Notes: generated from the sequence alone by a model not told the origin. DNA of 21,213 bases from a virus (IMGVR_UViG_3300025570_002077:1-21213); one strand, 5' to 3'; shown: positions 13,804 through 20,423, numbered from the stretch's first letter. Made by a program: numbers and translations.

Positions 13804-14760
13804 CTAATCTGGCCATTCTTCTTGCATATGTGGTTTAGCCTTAACTAGTAAAAACTTATACAGGTCTCTTAACTCTTTGTTTCTACTAAAGGTAATATGG
13901 TCTATATCTATTCCATTTAAGTCACAACCATGCTTTCTAGCAGACGACACGACATCCTCCAACCATAAATATATTTCTGGATTAAAAACTAAACAATCCA
14001 TTAATTTTTCTTTATCTAGTACACGATCATGGCTATGTTCCTGTAGAAAGGGGTACGAATCCCACTCTCTAGATAAATCAGCTGTATCTATCCAGTCGTA
14101 AACTTCGCGATGGTAGATCCAACAATATGCACCGAAAAAATTATACTCAGTAAAATTGTCTACGTTTTTTAAGTATTCTAGAATAGTAACACCATGATTA
14201 CTAATGAACCACTTACGCATTTCCTCAAATAACCATTTAGGGTAAATTAGAGGCATTCTTCTCATAAATTCATACTCTACCGGCTCATCTAACTTTAAAG
14301 CTTCTGTTATAATATCTTGCCAGTGTGTACAATCTTCACCTGGATGATCTCTCTTAATACTCTCATATGATGTCATTAACATAGTTGGCTTACCATCTTT
14401 ATTAAAGTACATTTCAGGTGTATGCTCTTTATAGAATATAGAATCACTATCTACATGACAAATCCACTCTGTATCATCTGGAACGTAGAGATCGCTATAG
14501 AACTTCATATATTGCTGTCTAACATATCCTTTTGACACGTTTCTAGCATTTGTATCTATATAGTAGTTTATATTATTATGCTGTAACCACTGATCAGATT
14601 GCGCGCAATCTCTTTCATGATTATCAATCACAACATTATAAGAATGGTAGGTTTTGCAAAATGCATTAAAGCTATTCCACGACTTATTTAACCACTCTAA
14701 ATCCCTATCATAAGTTACTGTTAAAACAGATACTTTTGGTGTATTAAAATTCGTATCCAT
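13804..14760 (-). CDS. GT-A-type glycosyltransferase-like protein
   Basis: The start is taken at the ATG 14758-14760 because it lies directly before the GT-A beginning (PKVSVLTVTYDRDLEWL). A further in-frame Met at 14793 lies deeper in the upstream gene. At about 102-107 HVDSDS gives a DxD motif for a metal-sugar nucleotide. The 318 residues include several Trp/Tyr-rich segments (for example FGAYCWIYHREVYDWI) typical of glycan-binding sites. It is probably a sugar transferase building the glycan that the sulfotransferases modify. It overlaps the preceding sulfotransferase by 17 bases. Confidence 0.65.
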   Translation of the reverse strand: MDTNFNTPKVSVLTVTYDRDLEWLNKSWNSFNAFCKTYHSYNVVIDNHERDCAQSDQWLQHNNINYYIDTNARNVSKGYVRQQYMKFYSDLYVPDDTEWICHVDSDSIFYKEHTPEMYFNKDGKPTMLMTSYESIKRDHPGEDCTHWQDIITEALKLDEPVEYEFMRRMPLIYPKWLFEEMRKWFISNHGVTILEYLKNVDNFTEYNFFGAYCWIYHREVYDWIDTADLSREWDSYPFLQEHSHDRVLDKEKLMDCLVFNPEIYLWLEDVVSSARKHGCDLNGIDIDHITFSRNKELRDLYKFLLVKAKPHMQEEWPD

Positions 14761-15316
14761 ATTTTTCAATTTCAAAATGTGATAGTGAAGCAATTTGATC
14801 TATTAGCTGTTGTTGATCGTAATATTCCCTATAATCCTGACTCGGTCTATTTGTATCATGCTTTAGATTTAACACCTCGTAATCTGCTATGCCTAGTTTA
14901 CCCATTACAATCTTTAAATCGCTCTCAAAATGCTCCTGCCTTATGATATCATCTACTATATACTTACCCTTAATGTGAAGCTTTGGGTATATAGCATAAT
15001 TTATACTCTGTATATGGACATCGTTAAGTATAAATTTCCAGAACGGCTGCTTATAGTCTTTATGTTTTTGTAAATGGTGATAATAAGATACTGCTCTATC
15101 CCACGGGTTGCGTACTACTGCAAACTTATAGTAGTTCTTAATACCTGGTCCTATATGATTAGCCCATTCTGCAGCGCGCCAGTGACCGCTTCCTTTAGGC
15201 TCGAGCTCGTCTGAGATCATGCCTTCGGAATATTCGTTTCTTAAAATGTGCCTTAAACTGGTACCAGCACACTTTTGCGGGTGAATAAATAAGAATTTTT
15301 TTTCAGAATGATACAT
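14744..15316 (-). CDS. Sulfotransferase family protein (copy 3 of 3)
   Basis: The 190 residues have the PAPS loop IHPQKCAGTSLR (11-22) and the 3'-phosphate segment KFAVVRNPWDRAVSYY (64-79), both close to the Sulfotransfer_2 consensus. A perfect TATAAATA ends 10 nt before its ATG, with ACTAGGTACT between. This marks the start of a late transcript that runs through the glycosyltransferase, sulfotransferase 2, the methyltransferase and sulfotransferase 1. It resembles copy 1 in size and motif wording more than copy 2. Substrate unknown. Confidence 0.85.
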   Translation of the reverse strand: MYHSEKKFLFIHPQKCAGTSLRHILRNEYSEGMISDELEPKGSGHWRAAEWANHIGPGIKNYYKFAVVRNPWDRAVSYYHHLQKHKDYKQPFWKFILNDVHIQSINYAIYPKLHIKGKYIVDDIIRQEHFESDLKIVMGKLGIADYEVLNLKHDTNRPSQDYREYYDQQQLIDQIASLSHFEIEKYGYEF

Positions 15317-15326
15317 AGTACCTAGT

Positions 15327-15334
15327 TATTTATA
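15327..15334 (-). promoter_or_regulatory. T4-type late promoter motif (TATAAATA) inside the glycan cassette
   Basis: A perfect consensus copy on the minus strand, 10 nt before the sulfotransferase 3 ATG. It lies in the short gap between two cassette genes, which argues that it is a used promoter and that the downstream half of the cassette is late. Confidence 0.65.
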
Positions 15335-15344
15335 ATAAGTGATG

Positions 15345-16277
15345 TTATAAATCAAGCTTAGTTTGTTCGGAAATAGTTTTCCAATCGGCACCTGGTGATA
15401 GTTGTCTATTCATTATATGGCAAGATAATCCCGGTATAGGTGATATTAAAAGACGCTCTCTCTCATGATATAATTTTGGCCAAACCGCGCTATCTAATAT
15501 TGTTTGATAAACAATATCATAATCTTCATCAAATATTTTTTTTGTTGACATTGCATGTGGTGTACCTCCTGGCTGGATTACCATCCAGTGATGGCTGCTA
15601 TCCGGCATGAACCCTTGGTTCCAATCATCTGCACTTTGTGTGCCTGTGCTAAAGAAGTTAAACTTTTCAAATCTATTAATATCTGTAATTGGTCCTTTTA
15701 AATTATCACCACATAAGTGTTTATATCTATATCTTGCATCACACGGTGCAATATAATTGTTTGATGTTAAGTCTGGAAACTCCTCATAAAGTAAATTTAT
15801 TTTATCTAACCAATTATTTTGAAACAAATAATCATTCTCACATATAAAAATTTTATCATCTGGATCTACTCTCAATGTTTTTATATATTTTAACGTTTCT
15901 CTAAGAGATATAAAATCTCTCGGTAGTGGGTAGTTATCTGTTGTTAGAACAGTTGTAGCGGAGTGCTGTCTATTTGGTTGTATTTTTTGAATATTTCTAG
16001 CTAAGTCTAAATGATCACTAACACAGCTACTAGTATCGATAGTGTAGATTGTTAAAAAGTCTTTATATTTATATATAAAATTGTTTGTTGGTTCTAAACT
16101 ATCCATTATAATATGAAGACAAACATCATCACGGTCTTTAATAGAATTAAATAAGCTTAAGAAACACTTTTCAAAACTAAACCAGCTCGGTATACGTCCG
16201 TTACCTGCTACATTAGATTTAGACGGATTCTCTGTATCATAATGACGGTAAAAAATATGTAGTTTGTTATGCTTCAT
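15345..16277 (-). CDS. Putative glycosyltransferase (GT-A-like)
   Basis: The 310 residues show alternating strands near the N-terminus (LHIFYRHYD, CLHIIMDS, LTIYTID) and an acidic motif KIFICENDYLFQNNWLDK (about 143-160). There E-N-D takes the place of the usual DxD, and aromatic residues follow as in sugar-nucleotide transferases. The C-terminal half has ACDARYRYKH-like and HHWMVIQPGGTPHAMS-like segments. The family cannot be named with certainty, but the layout and neighbours fit a glycosyltransferase. It lies 28 bases before the late promoter motif's side of sulfotransferase 3 and 2 bases after a possible 30-residue gene. Confidence 0.55.
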   Translation of the reverse strand: MKHNKLHIFYRHYDTENPSKSNVAGNGRIPSWFSFEKCFLSLFNSIKDRDDVCLHIIMDSLEPTNNFIYKYKDFLTIYTIDTSSCVSDHLDLARNIQKIQPNRQHSATTVLTTDNYPLPRDFISLRETLKYIKTLRVDPDDKIFICENDYLFQNNWLDKINLLYEEFPDLTSNNYIAPCDARYRYKHLCGDNLKGPITDINRFEKFNFFSTGTQSADDWNQGFMPDSSHHWMVIQPGGTPHAMSTKKIFDEDYDIVYQTILDSAVWPKLYHERERLLISPIPGLSCHIMNRQLSPGADWKTISEQTKLDL

Positions 16278-16279
16278 GC

Positions 16280-16372
16280 TTATAAAATATTTTTTTGTTG
16301 AAAACAGCCAGGTGCATCTGATTCTATATCGATAAAAACAATATATTTTTTAATTGGTATAATTTCTTTCAT
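16280..16372 (-). CDS. Possible 30-residue protein or gene remnant
   Basis: ATG 16370-16372 to TAA 16280-16282 encodes MKEIIPIKKYIVFIDIES followed by about 12 residues. It fits tightly between neighbours (4 bases after the acyltransferase stop, 2 before the next start). The strand-like KKYIVFIDIES resembles the first beta strand of a larger enzyme. It may therefore be a tiny gene or the leftover N-terminus of a lost cassette gene. There is no other support. Confidence 0.35.
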   Translation of the reverse strand: MKEIIPIKKYIVFIDIESDAPGCFQQKNIL

Positions 16373-16376
16373 ATTT

Positions 16377-16964
16377 TTACTTATTAACATTTTGGGCATG
16401 TGCAGGGATTCCTACGTAGCATCCGGGCTCGTTTATGTTTGTTACAACCGCAGCACACATACCTATAATGATGTTATCTCTAATCGCGATTTTCTCTTTA
16501 ATACAGGAATTAGCTCCTAAATAAACATTATCACCTATACTAACACTACCAGATACAACAGCGCAAGGCATTGCACTAAAAAAATCACCGATTGAGCAGT
16601 CATGACTAAGATGATTACTTCTGTTTAATAGAGCGTGTTTACCTAATTTAATATTTGTTGTTAATATACAGTTAGCACCGATAAAGCTACCTTCACCTAC
16701 AGATATATTTAAATCCATAATTAAAGCGGTTGGATGAATAAAAGTAAAATAAGTTGTGTTAGCTGGTAGCTTGCTTACTAGTTGTCTTCTTAGCATGCTA
16801 TCCCCAACAGCCACCATAACCTCATATTTATTATGATCAAACTCTGATAGAGGTCTAGTATGTTCGCAGACAAACTCATCATCAACAAAACAGGTCAAAC
16901 AACAACCCATCTGACTCATTATCTCTCTTGCATGGCCACCATAACCTATAAGTGCTCGCTCCAT
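16377..16964 (-). CDS. NeuD/PglD-type sugar O/N-acyltransferase (left-handed beta-helix)
   Basis: The 195 residues have an N-terminal Rossmann-like UDP-sugar-binding part starting ALIGYGGHARE (4-14). A left-handed parallel beta-helix of hexapeptide repeats follows (about 83-190; for example ISVGEGSFIGANCI, VSIGDNVYLGANSCI). The catalytic His is H121 in LSHDCSIGDF, as in PglD/NeuD. The enzyme would acetylate an amino sugar nucleotide using acetyl-CoA. It follows the DegT-type aminotransferase by 8 bases; this pair normally makes a 4-acetamido-dideoxy sugar or a related residue. Length is normal for the family. Confidence 0.85.
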   Translation of the reverse strand: MERALIGYGGHAREIMSQMGCCLTCFVDDEFVCEHTRPLSEFDHNKYEVMVAVGDSMLRRQLVSKLPANTTYFTFIHPTALIMDLNISVGEGSFIGANCILTTNIKLGKHALLNRSNHLSHDCSIGDFFSAMPCAVVSGSVSIGDNVYLGANSCIKEKIAIRDNIIIGMCAAVVTNINEPGCYVGIPAHAQNVNK

Positions 16965-16972
16965 ATCAAATA

Positions 16973-17608
16973 CTACTTATAAATATCAAATTTACTTAGA
17001 TCAGGGTATGGTAGAGTTAAGTCTTTATTATGTTTTTTTGTACCATCCATATTATAGAACTGTTTAATAAGGAGTAAACCTCTAGCTGCTAGCTCAGGCA
17101 TCATATAAAAATTCCAGCCTAACATGTCAAAATTATCATCATGATACGAGCATTCGTTACGTCCACTATATCTAGCACGTCTAAACCAATCATTAGCTTC
17201 TTTTGAATCGGTTAAAATAGCACCACCTTTACTAAGCTTAAAGTGTTTATATGGACCGGTAAAAGATATGCACATATGGGTATCTGGTATATACATATCC
17301 GCTGTAAATCTTAACGCAGAATCCCATACATTACTTCCCTCCAATAAATAAGCTCCTGTTAGTGTATTACCCTTCATTTTTTTAAAATCAACCTTTAAGC
17401 CAGCGTGTATAATTTCACATGGTACAGATGGGTAGGTACGAGAGGGTATCGTTATATAATCTCTGCAGTTTTTTTTAATATGATGCTCATAGTATAAAGA
17501 TAAAAAAAGACCATTGCTTAAATTATCCAAACATATAGCATATTTAGCACCGGTATAATCTGCTAAACTTTCTTCAAGAGAATCAGTAACCGCATATACA
17601 TTAGACAT
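16973..17608 (-). CDS. DegT/DnrJ/EryC1-type PLP aminotransferase, short form
   Basis: Numbering is from the ATG at 17614, though the ATG at 17608 is preferred as the start because TAAAAATA lies 9 nt before it. The Schiff-base Lys is K123 in SFTGPYKHFKLSKGGAIL, matching the F-x-x-x-K-x-x-x-x-G-x-G-G pattern of the family. A PLP-pyridine Asp is D98 in VWDSALRF. DegT proteins usually have about 370 residues; this one has about 211. It retains most of the large PLP domain and lacks the normal C-terminal small domain. It is open to a clean stop, so it is either a compact phage form or a truncated gene. With NeuD it would make an N-acyl amino sugar. Confidence 0.7.
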   Translation of the reverse strand: MSNVYAVTDSLEESLADYTGAKYAICLDNLSNGLFLSLYYEHHIKKNCRDYITIPSRTYPSVPCEIIHAGLKVDFKKMKGNTLTGAYLLEGSNVWDSALRFTADMYIPDTHMCISFTGPYKHFKLSKGGAILTDSKEANDWFRRARYSGRNECSYHDDNFDMLGWNFYMMPELAARGLLLIKQFYNMDGTKKHNKDLTLPYPDLSKFDIYK

Positions 17609-17666
17609 ACACATACTTATTTTTAACAGTTATAATAGCAATATACTATTACCACTTTTACATAAA

Positions 17667-17686
17667 AATTTTCTAATTAGAAAATT
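17667..17686. repeat. 20-bp perfect palindrome in the leader of the aminotransferase gene
   Basis: The arms are AATTTTCTAA and its complement with no spacer. It lies in the 181-base gap (17615-17795), about 60 bases upstream of the aminotransferase start. It could be a protein-binding site or an RNA stem; the high A+T content makes it weaker evidence than its length implies. Confidence 0.5.
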
Positions 17687-17697
17687 AATAAAGTCTG
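17683..17697 (+). repeat. 15-bp direct repeat, copy 1
   Basis: AATTAATAAAGTCTG, followed by TTAC. The same 15 bases occur at 18474-18488, followed by GTTAC. The two copies bracket the wcbI-like gene 791 bp apart. Nothing else is seen in the rest of the 17615-17795 gap except the palindrome and a TATAAATA motif. Confidence 0.55.
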
Positions 17698-17785
17698 TTA
17701 CCCGGTAAATGAGCTTTGTGGTTTTTTTCTGTATTGGAATGTTTCCAGAAAATATGTATTGTGCTATTATTTTGTTTATTAATGA

Positions 17786-17793
17786 TATTTATA
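17786..17793 (-). promoter_or_regulatory. T4-type late promoter motif (TATAAATA) before the aminotransferase
   Basis: A perfect consensus copy on the minus strand in the intergenic gap, just after the wcbI-like stop codon. If used, it would give the aminotransferase an unusually long leader of about 170 nt that includes the 20-bp palindrome. Other late motifs here sit 5-12 nt from their genes. AT-rich surroundings make chance occurrence possible. Confidence 0.4.
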
Positions 17794-17795
17794 TA

Positions 17796-18380
17796 TTAAC
17801 CATTTGGCCATTTATATTTTGAAATTGTATTATATTGTTCATGTGAATAATAATTCCAATCAAGTTTATTACAAATACATCTAACCAATTCAAGATAGTA
17901 CTTATGATTAGGGTGTGTATATGCTGTTGGAGATTGGATGGATATCTCATCTACATGTTCATCAATAATTTTATGCGCTGGTATATCAATGTCAAACTTT
18001 TTCCATCGATCAATCATTCCATCATATAAGTGATGAAGATCTGGGTCTGGAGACCAATGAAAACTCGATATTGATATAGGTAAACATCTCTCATTTATAT
18101 ACTTAAGTATTTTTTCATAGTTCCAGTTTAAAGAGTATCCCGGACTTATATGCATATACACTAGTATATCGGCCTCATTCAAGAAATCAATAGACTCTTC
18201 AACAGTATTTAAAAATGGTAATTGTGACCCGGTAGGGTCTAAAGATTTAAGTTTAAAAAGTTTTTCAGCTGGTATATGTTTACATACAAAATCCGGAGAC
18301 AGTTGCTGTATATACCATGTTAAGGCTCTAGACTGACAGTTACCTACGGTTGCTATATTCATACTTTGTGACTTAAACAT
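17796..18380 (-). CDS. WcbI-like polysaccharide biosynthesis protein
   Basis: The 194 residues begin with IATVGNCQSRALTWYIQQL (about 9-27). This G-N-C-Q-x-R-A signature is typical of WcbI-family proteins of capsule clusters, where binding of CoA suggests acyl transfer. HHLYDGMIDRW and YTHPNHKYYLEL near the middle and end fit family-style conserved His and Asp positions. An alternative ATG 6 codons in (18362) starts right at the signature strand. ATTAAATA abuts the first ATG, and 15-bp direct repeats flank the gene. It is likely to add an acyl group to the glycan made by the cassette; the exact reaction of the family is not settled. Confidence 0.7.
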   Translation of the reverse strand: MFKSQSMNIATVGNCQSRALTWYIQQLSPDFVCKHIPAEKLFKLKSLDPTGSQLPFLNTVEESIDFLNEADILVYMHISPGYSLNWNYEKILKYINERCLPISISSFHWSPDPDLHHLYDGMIDRWKKFDIDIPAHKIIDEHVDEISIQSPTAYTHPNHKYYLELVRCICNKLDWNYYSHEQYNTISKYKWPNG

Positions 18381-18473
18381 ATTTAATACGTATGGTTATG
18401 TTTTCAATAAACAACTACTACTCTTTTACACGACAGTATAAAAAAAATTATCTAACACACAGAGGCATTAGAG

Positions 18474-18488
18474 AATTAATAAAGTCTG
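18474..18488 (+). repeat. 15-bp direct repeat, copy 2
   Basis: Same sequence as 17683-17697 (AATTAATAAAGTCTG), here preceded by AGAG and followed by GTTAC. It lies at the boundary between the glycan cassette and the small late genes, in the 18381-18502 gap. That gap otherwise shows only an A-run and no gene. Confidence 0.55.
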
Positions 18489-18502
18489 GTTACTAGTGAC
18501 GT

Positions 18503-18871
18503 TTAGTTACTTGATCTACTCTTAAATGCATCATAAGCATCGCCAATGTGACCGAAAGTAAGCTCGAATGCACGATCGGTTACATCCGGATCGTCAAAGA
18601 TATTAGCTAACCCGTAAAGGAACTCTTCCATACTATCAGCATCTAACTCTCCGACACTTGCTAGTAGTTGAAAGACCTCTGGATTCTCAGCATCTTCTGA
18701 CTTACTTGCTTCGAAGTTATCCAGAGCGTCCTGTGACTCAGGCAATTCACCATGCACCTCTAAGTACTCAAGATCCTTATCTTCACCGTCTTCGTAACCT
18801 TCTGTGATTACCTGACCTGCCAGTGATGCTAGATCGTTCCTGTCCTTACCCCATGTATTGTGCTGTTGCAT
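18503..18871 (-). CDS. Acidic hypothetical late protein with possible protease cleavage site
   Basis: This 122-residue, very acidic protein (long Glu/Asp-rich middle) is not recognised. Near the N-terminus LASLAGQVITEGYEDG places an I-T-E followed by Gly at about 22-25, like the sites cut by the T4 prohead protease. The C-terminal half (SMEEFLYGLANIFDD onward) is helical. AATAAATA ends 5 nt before its ATG, supporting late expression. An internal head or scaffold-associated protein is possible. It is the first gene after the glycan cassette. Confidence 0.6.
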   Translation of the reverse strand: MQQHNTWGKDRNDLASLAGQVITEGYEDGEDKDLEYLEVHGELPESQDALDNFEASKSEDAENPEVFQLLASVGELDADSMEEFLYGLANIFDDPDVTDRAFELTFGHIGDAYDAFKSRSSN

Positions 18872-18876
18872 ATTAT

Positions 18877-18884
18877 TATTTATT
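18877..18884 (-). promoter_or_regulatory. T4-type late promoter motif (AATAAATA)
   Basis: Seven of eight bases match the T4 consensus. It ends 5 nt before the ATG at 18871. Confidence 0.55.
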
Positions 18885-18901
18885 GTAAAGGTGTTCCTTT
18901 T

Positions 18902-19108
18902 CTAGGATTTTACCCAATCCTTTACCGTACACCCGAAATGCTTCTCACTGCATTCAATACATCTATATATGTCACAATACAAACATCTATACATGTCTAG
19001 TATGTTAAACCTCTCACCACACTGACAAACGACCTCCGCACCCTCGGCTCCCTGAAGATCATGTGATTGTAAACCTAGAAGCTCTCGCTCATACGCCGTT
19101 CTTTTCAT
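18902..19108 (-). CDS. Cys/His-rich zinc-binding small protein (RING/B-box-like spacing)
   Basis: The start is set at ATG 19106-19108 (68 residues) because a perfect TATAAATA ends 5 nt before it. An in-frame ATG 36 bases upstream (19144) would place that promoter inside the gene. Potential ligands are C28, C30, C42, C45, C50, C53, H57 and C60. The order C-x-C, C-x2-C, C-x2-C, H-x2-C would fit two zinc ions. Key segments are EVVCQCGERFN and MYRCLYCDIYRC. Such folds mediate protein or nucleic acid contacts; no specific role can be assigned. This is the most cysteine-dense gene of the right-hand block. Confidence 0.7.
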   Translation of the reverse strand: MKRTAYERELLGLQSHDLQGAEGAEVVCQCGERFNILDMYRCLYCDIYRCIECSEKHFGCTVKDWVKS

Positions 19109-19113
19109 ATAGG

Positions 19114-19121
19114 TATTTATA
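19114..19121 (-). promoter_or_regulatory. T4-type late promoter motif (TATAAATA)
   Basis: A perfect consensus copy on the minus strand ending 5 nt before the ATG at 19108, and used here to choose that start. Confidence 0.7.
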
Positions 19122-19137
19122 CAGCGCAATGCGTATA

Positions 19138-19749
19138 CTACCACTTCTTACATGACCAATAACCTGCTGTAGTCTTGTCTTTCTTTTGATCACACTTATG
19201 TCTAGCTCTGAATGACTTACGTGCACCTGGGTTAGACTTTCTTATACGCATGTTAGGGTCGCCGAAGTTAACCTTCTTAACGTTACCTGTCTTAGGGTTC
19301 TTAACATATACCTTAAACTTCTTAACATCGCCACGTGTAGGCTTATTTAATGTTACCTTACGTCCTTTATACTCAGCATCCTCCTCTGGAAGACCAGCGA
19401 GCTTCTCTTCAGCTTCTTCATTGCTCCACTCTTCTTCATCACAATCGTGGTAGTTAATAAAGCGTTGTGCTGCTTTGGCTGTATGAGAGCCTTTGTCTTT
19501 AGTACTGCTCTTCAAGCTCTTAGCCTTTGAACAAGTAACCTTACCTTTGATCTGATTAGAGAGTATACCAGGTTTAGATGCCTTATGCTTATCTTCTGCA
19601 TCTTCAGCCTTCTCACATGAACCCTGCTCACCGCGCTTCTTACCAGGTACCTTCTTGTATCCATCCCAGCACTTCTTAGCATTCTCACTAACTGTGCTAT
19701 ACGCCTCAGCTAAGAGCTCCATGTCCTTCTTATAGTTATTGTGTTGCAT
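19138..19749 (-). CDS. Lys-rich phage protein with capsid-targeting-like N-terminus
   Basis: The 203 residues start with YKKDMELLAEAYSTV, where L-A-E before Ala (about 13-16) matches T4 internal protein starts (FIAE-A). Next come CWDGYKKVPGKKRG (about 28-41), an acidic and Lys-rich low-complexity centre, and a conserved-looking C-terminal domain. This includes VTLNKPTRGDVKKF, NFGDPNMRIRKSNPGARKSF and RARHKCD, ending YWSCKKW. The C-terminal block recurs, from memory, in many marine phage proteins of unknown function. The protein is strongly basic overall and could be packaged with DNA. No late motif is seen directly before its ATG. Confidence 0.65.
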   Translation of the reverse strand: MQHNNYKKDMELLAEAYSTVSENAKKCWDGYKKVPGKKRGEQGSCEKAEDAEDKHKASKPGILSNQIKGKVTCSKAKSLKSSTKDKGSHTAKAAQRFINYHDCDEEEWSNEEAEEKLAGLPEEDAEYKGRKVTLNKPTRGDVKKFKVYVKNPKTGNVKKVNFGDPNMRIRKSNPGARKSFRARHKCDQKKDKTTAGYWSCKKW

Positions 19750-19768
19750 GGTATATTAAAGTTATATG

Positions 19769-20410
19769 TTACTCTTTATTACTCTGTACACCCTCAGTGT
19801 AAAGTTGTGCCATGTCTTGGTATACTGAATTAGGACGTCCTACACTCTCACCAATTGCTGAAAAAGCTTTTCCCATGTCGTTAACCGGCTCATCACTGTT
19901 CTTATGCTCATATGGCTCTTCTTTCTCTTTCTCAGACTCTCTAGCTTGCTCATACAGGTCATTAATAATCTTATCCCACTCTTCTGAACTATGATCTGAC
20001 CAATGATGTCCACGTGGTCTGAAACCATTAAGAGACTTATATGCATCACTATACTCAGATGAAGCTTCAACTGCCTGGAAGTCTTCTAAGGACTTAATAC
20101 CATTCATACCGTACTCTTTCAGATCTTGAATGATACCCTCTGTAGCTGGTACAGCCCAAAAAACACTCTCACCTGCAGCCTGACGAGCCTCCATCTCTTT
20201 ATCAATCGCTGCACCCTTATCATCAAGATACCTGCGAATCTCATCTAGTAATGACTCATCAACCTCTTCTGCATCTTCAACATCTTCAACATGTCCTTGC
20301 GTGTCATCTGTATCCTTAGTAGGTGTAATATCCTCTGCACAATGGTCGCAGTCCTCATGAAGCACCCTTGATGCAATCTCACCTATACATAACATATCTC
20401 GCTTGTTCAT
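19769..20410 (-). CDS. Hypothetical late protein with a YKSLNGFRPRG segment
   Basis: The 213 residues are acidic with a Cys/His cluster near the start (LHEDCDHCAED, about 17-27). A region about 118-140 (YSDAYKSLNGFRPRGHHW, followed by Ser/Glu-rich sequence) recurs in many phage hypothetical proteins. A coiled, Glu/Lys-rich stretch and a C-terminus reading QLYTEGVQSNKE follow. ACTAAATA ends 5 nt before the ATG and overlaps the end of the upstream gene. Function unknown. It could be a structural or internal head protein, based on its neighbours and late-type promoter. Confidence 0.6.
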   Translation of the reverse strand: MNKRDMLCIGEIASRVLHEDCDHCAEDITPTKDTDDTQGHVEDVEDAEEVDESLLDEIRRYLDDKGAAIDKEMEARQAAGESVFWAVPATEGIIQDLKEYGMNGIKSLEDFQAVEASSEYSDAYKSLNGFRPRGHHWSDHSSEEWDKIINDLYEQARESEKEKEEPYEHKNSDEPVNDMGKAFSAIGESVGRPNSVYQDMAQLYTEGVQSNKE

Positions 20411-20415
20411 ATAGT

Positions 20416-20423
20416 TATTTAGT
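20416..20423 (-). promoter_or_regulatory. Late-promoter-like motif (ACTAAATA)
   Basis: It contains the CTAAATA form of the T4-like late motif. It ends 5 nt before the ATG at 20410 and overlaps the stop region of the FeoA-like gene. Confidence 0.45.

Noticed and set aside
16978-16985. Perfect TATAAATA on the plus strand near the end of the aminotransferase gene
   Set aside because: No plus-strand gene follows within this cassette; it overlaps the final codons and stop of a minus-strand gene and is best explained by chance.
11658-18380. Glycan cassette as a host chromosomal island rather than phage genes
   Set aside because: The base composition and tight overlaps match the flanking phage genes, and T4-type late motifs lie within it; a phage-borne cassette explains the data better, though its genes may have bacterial ancestors.
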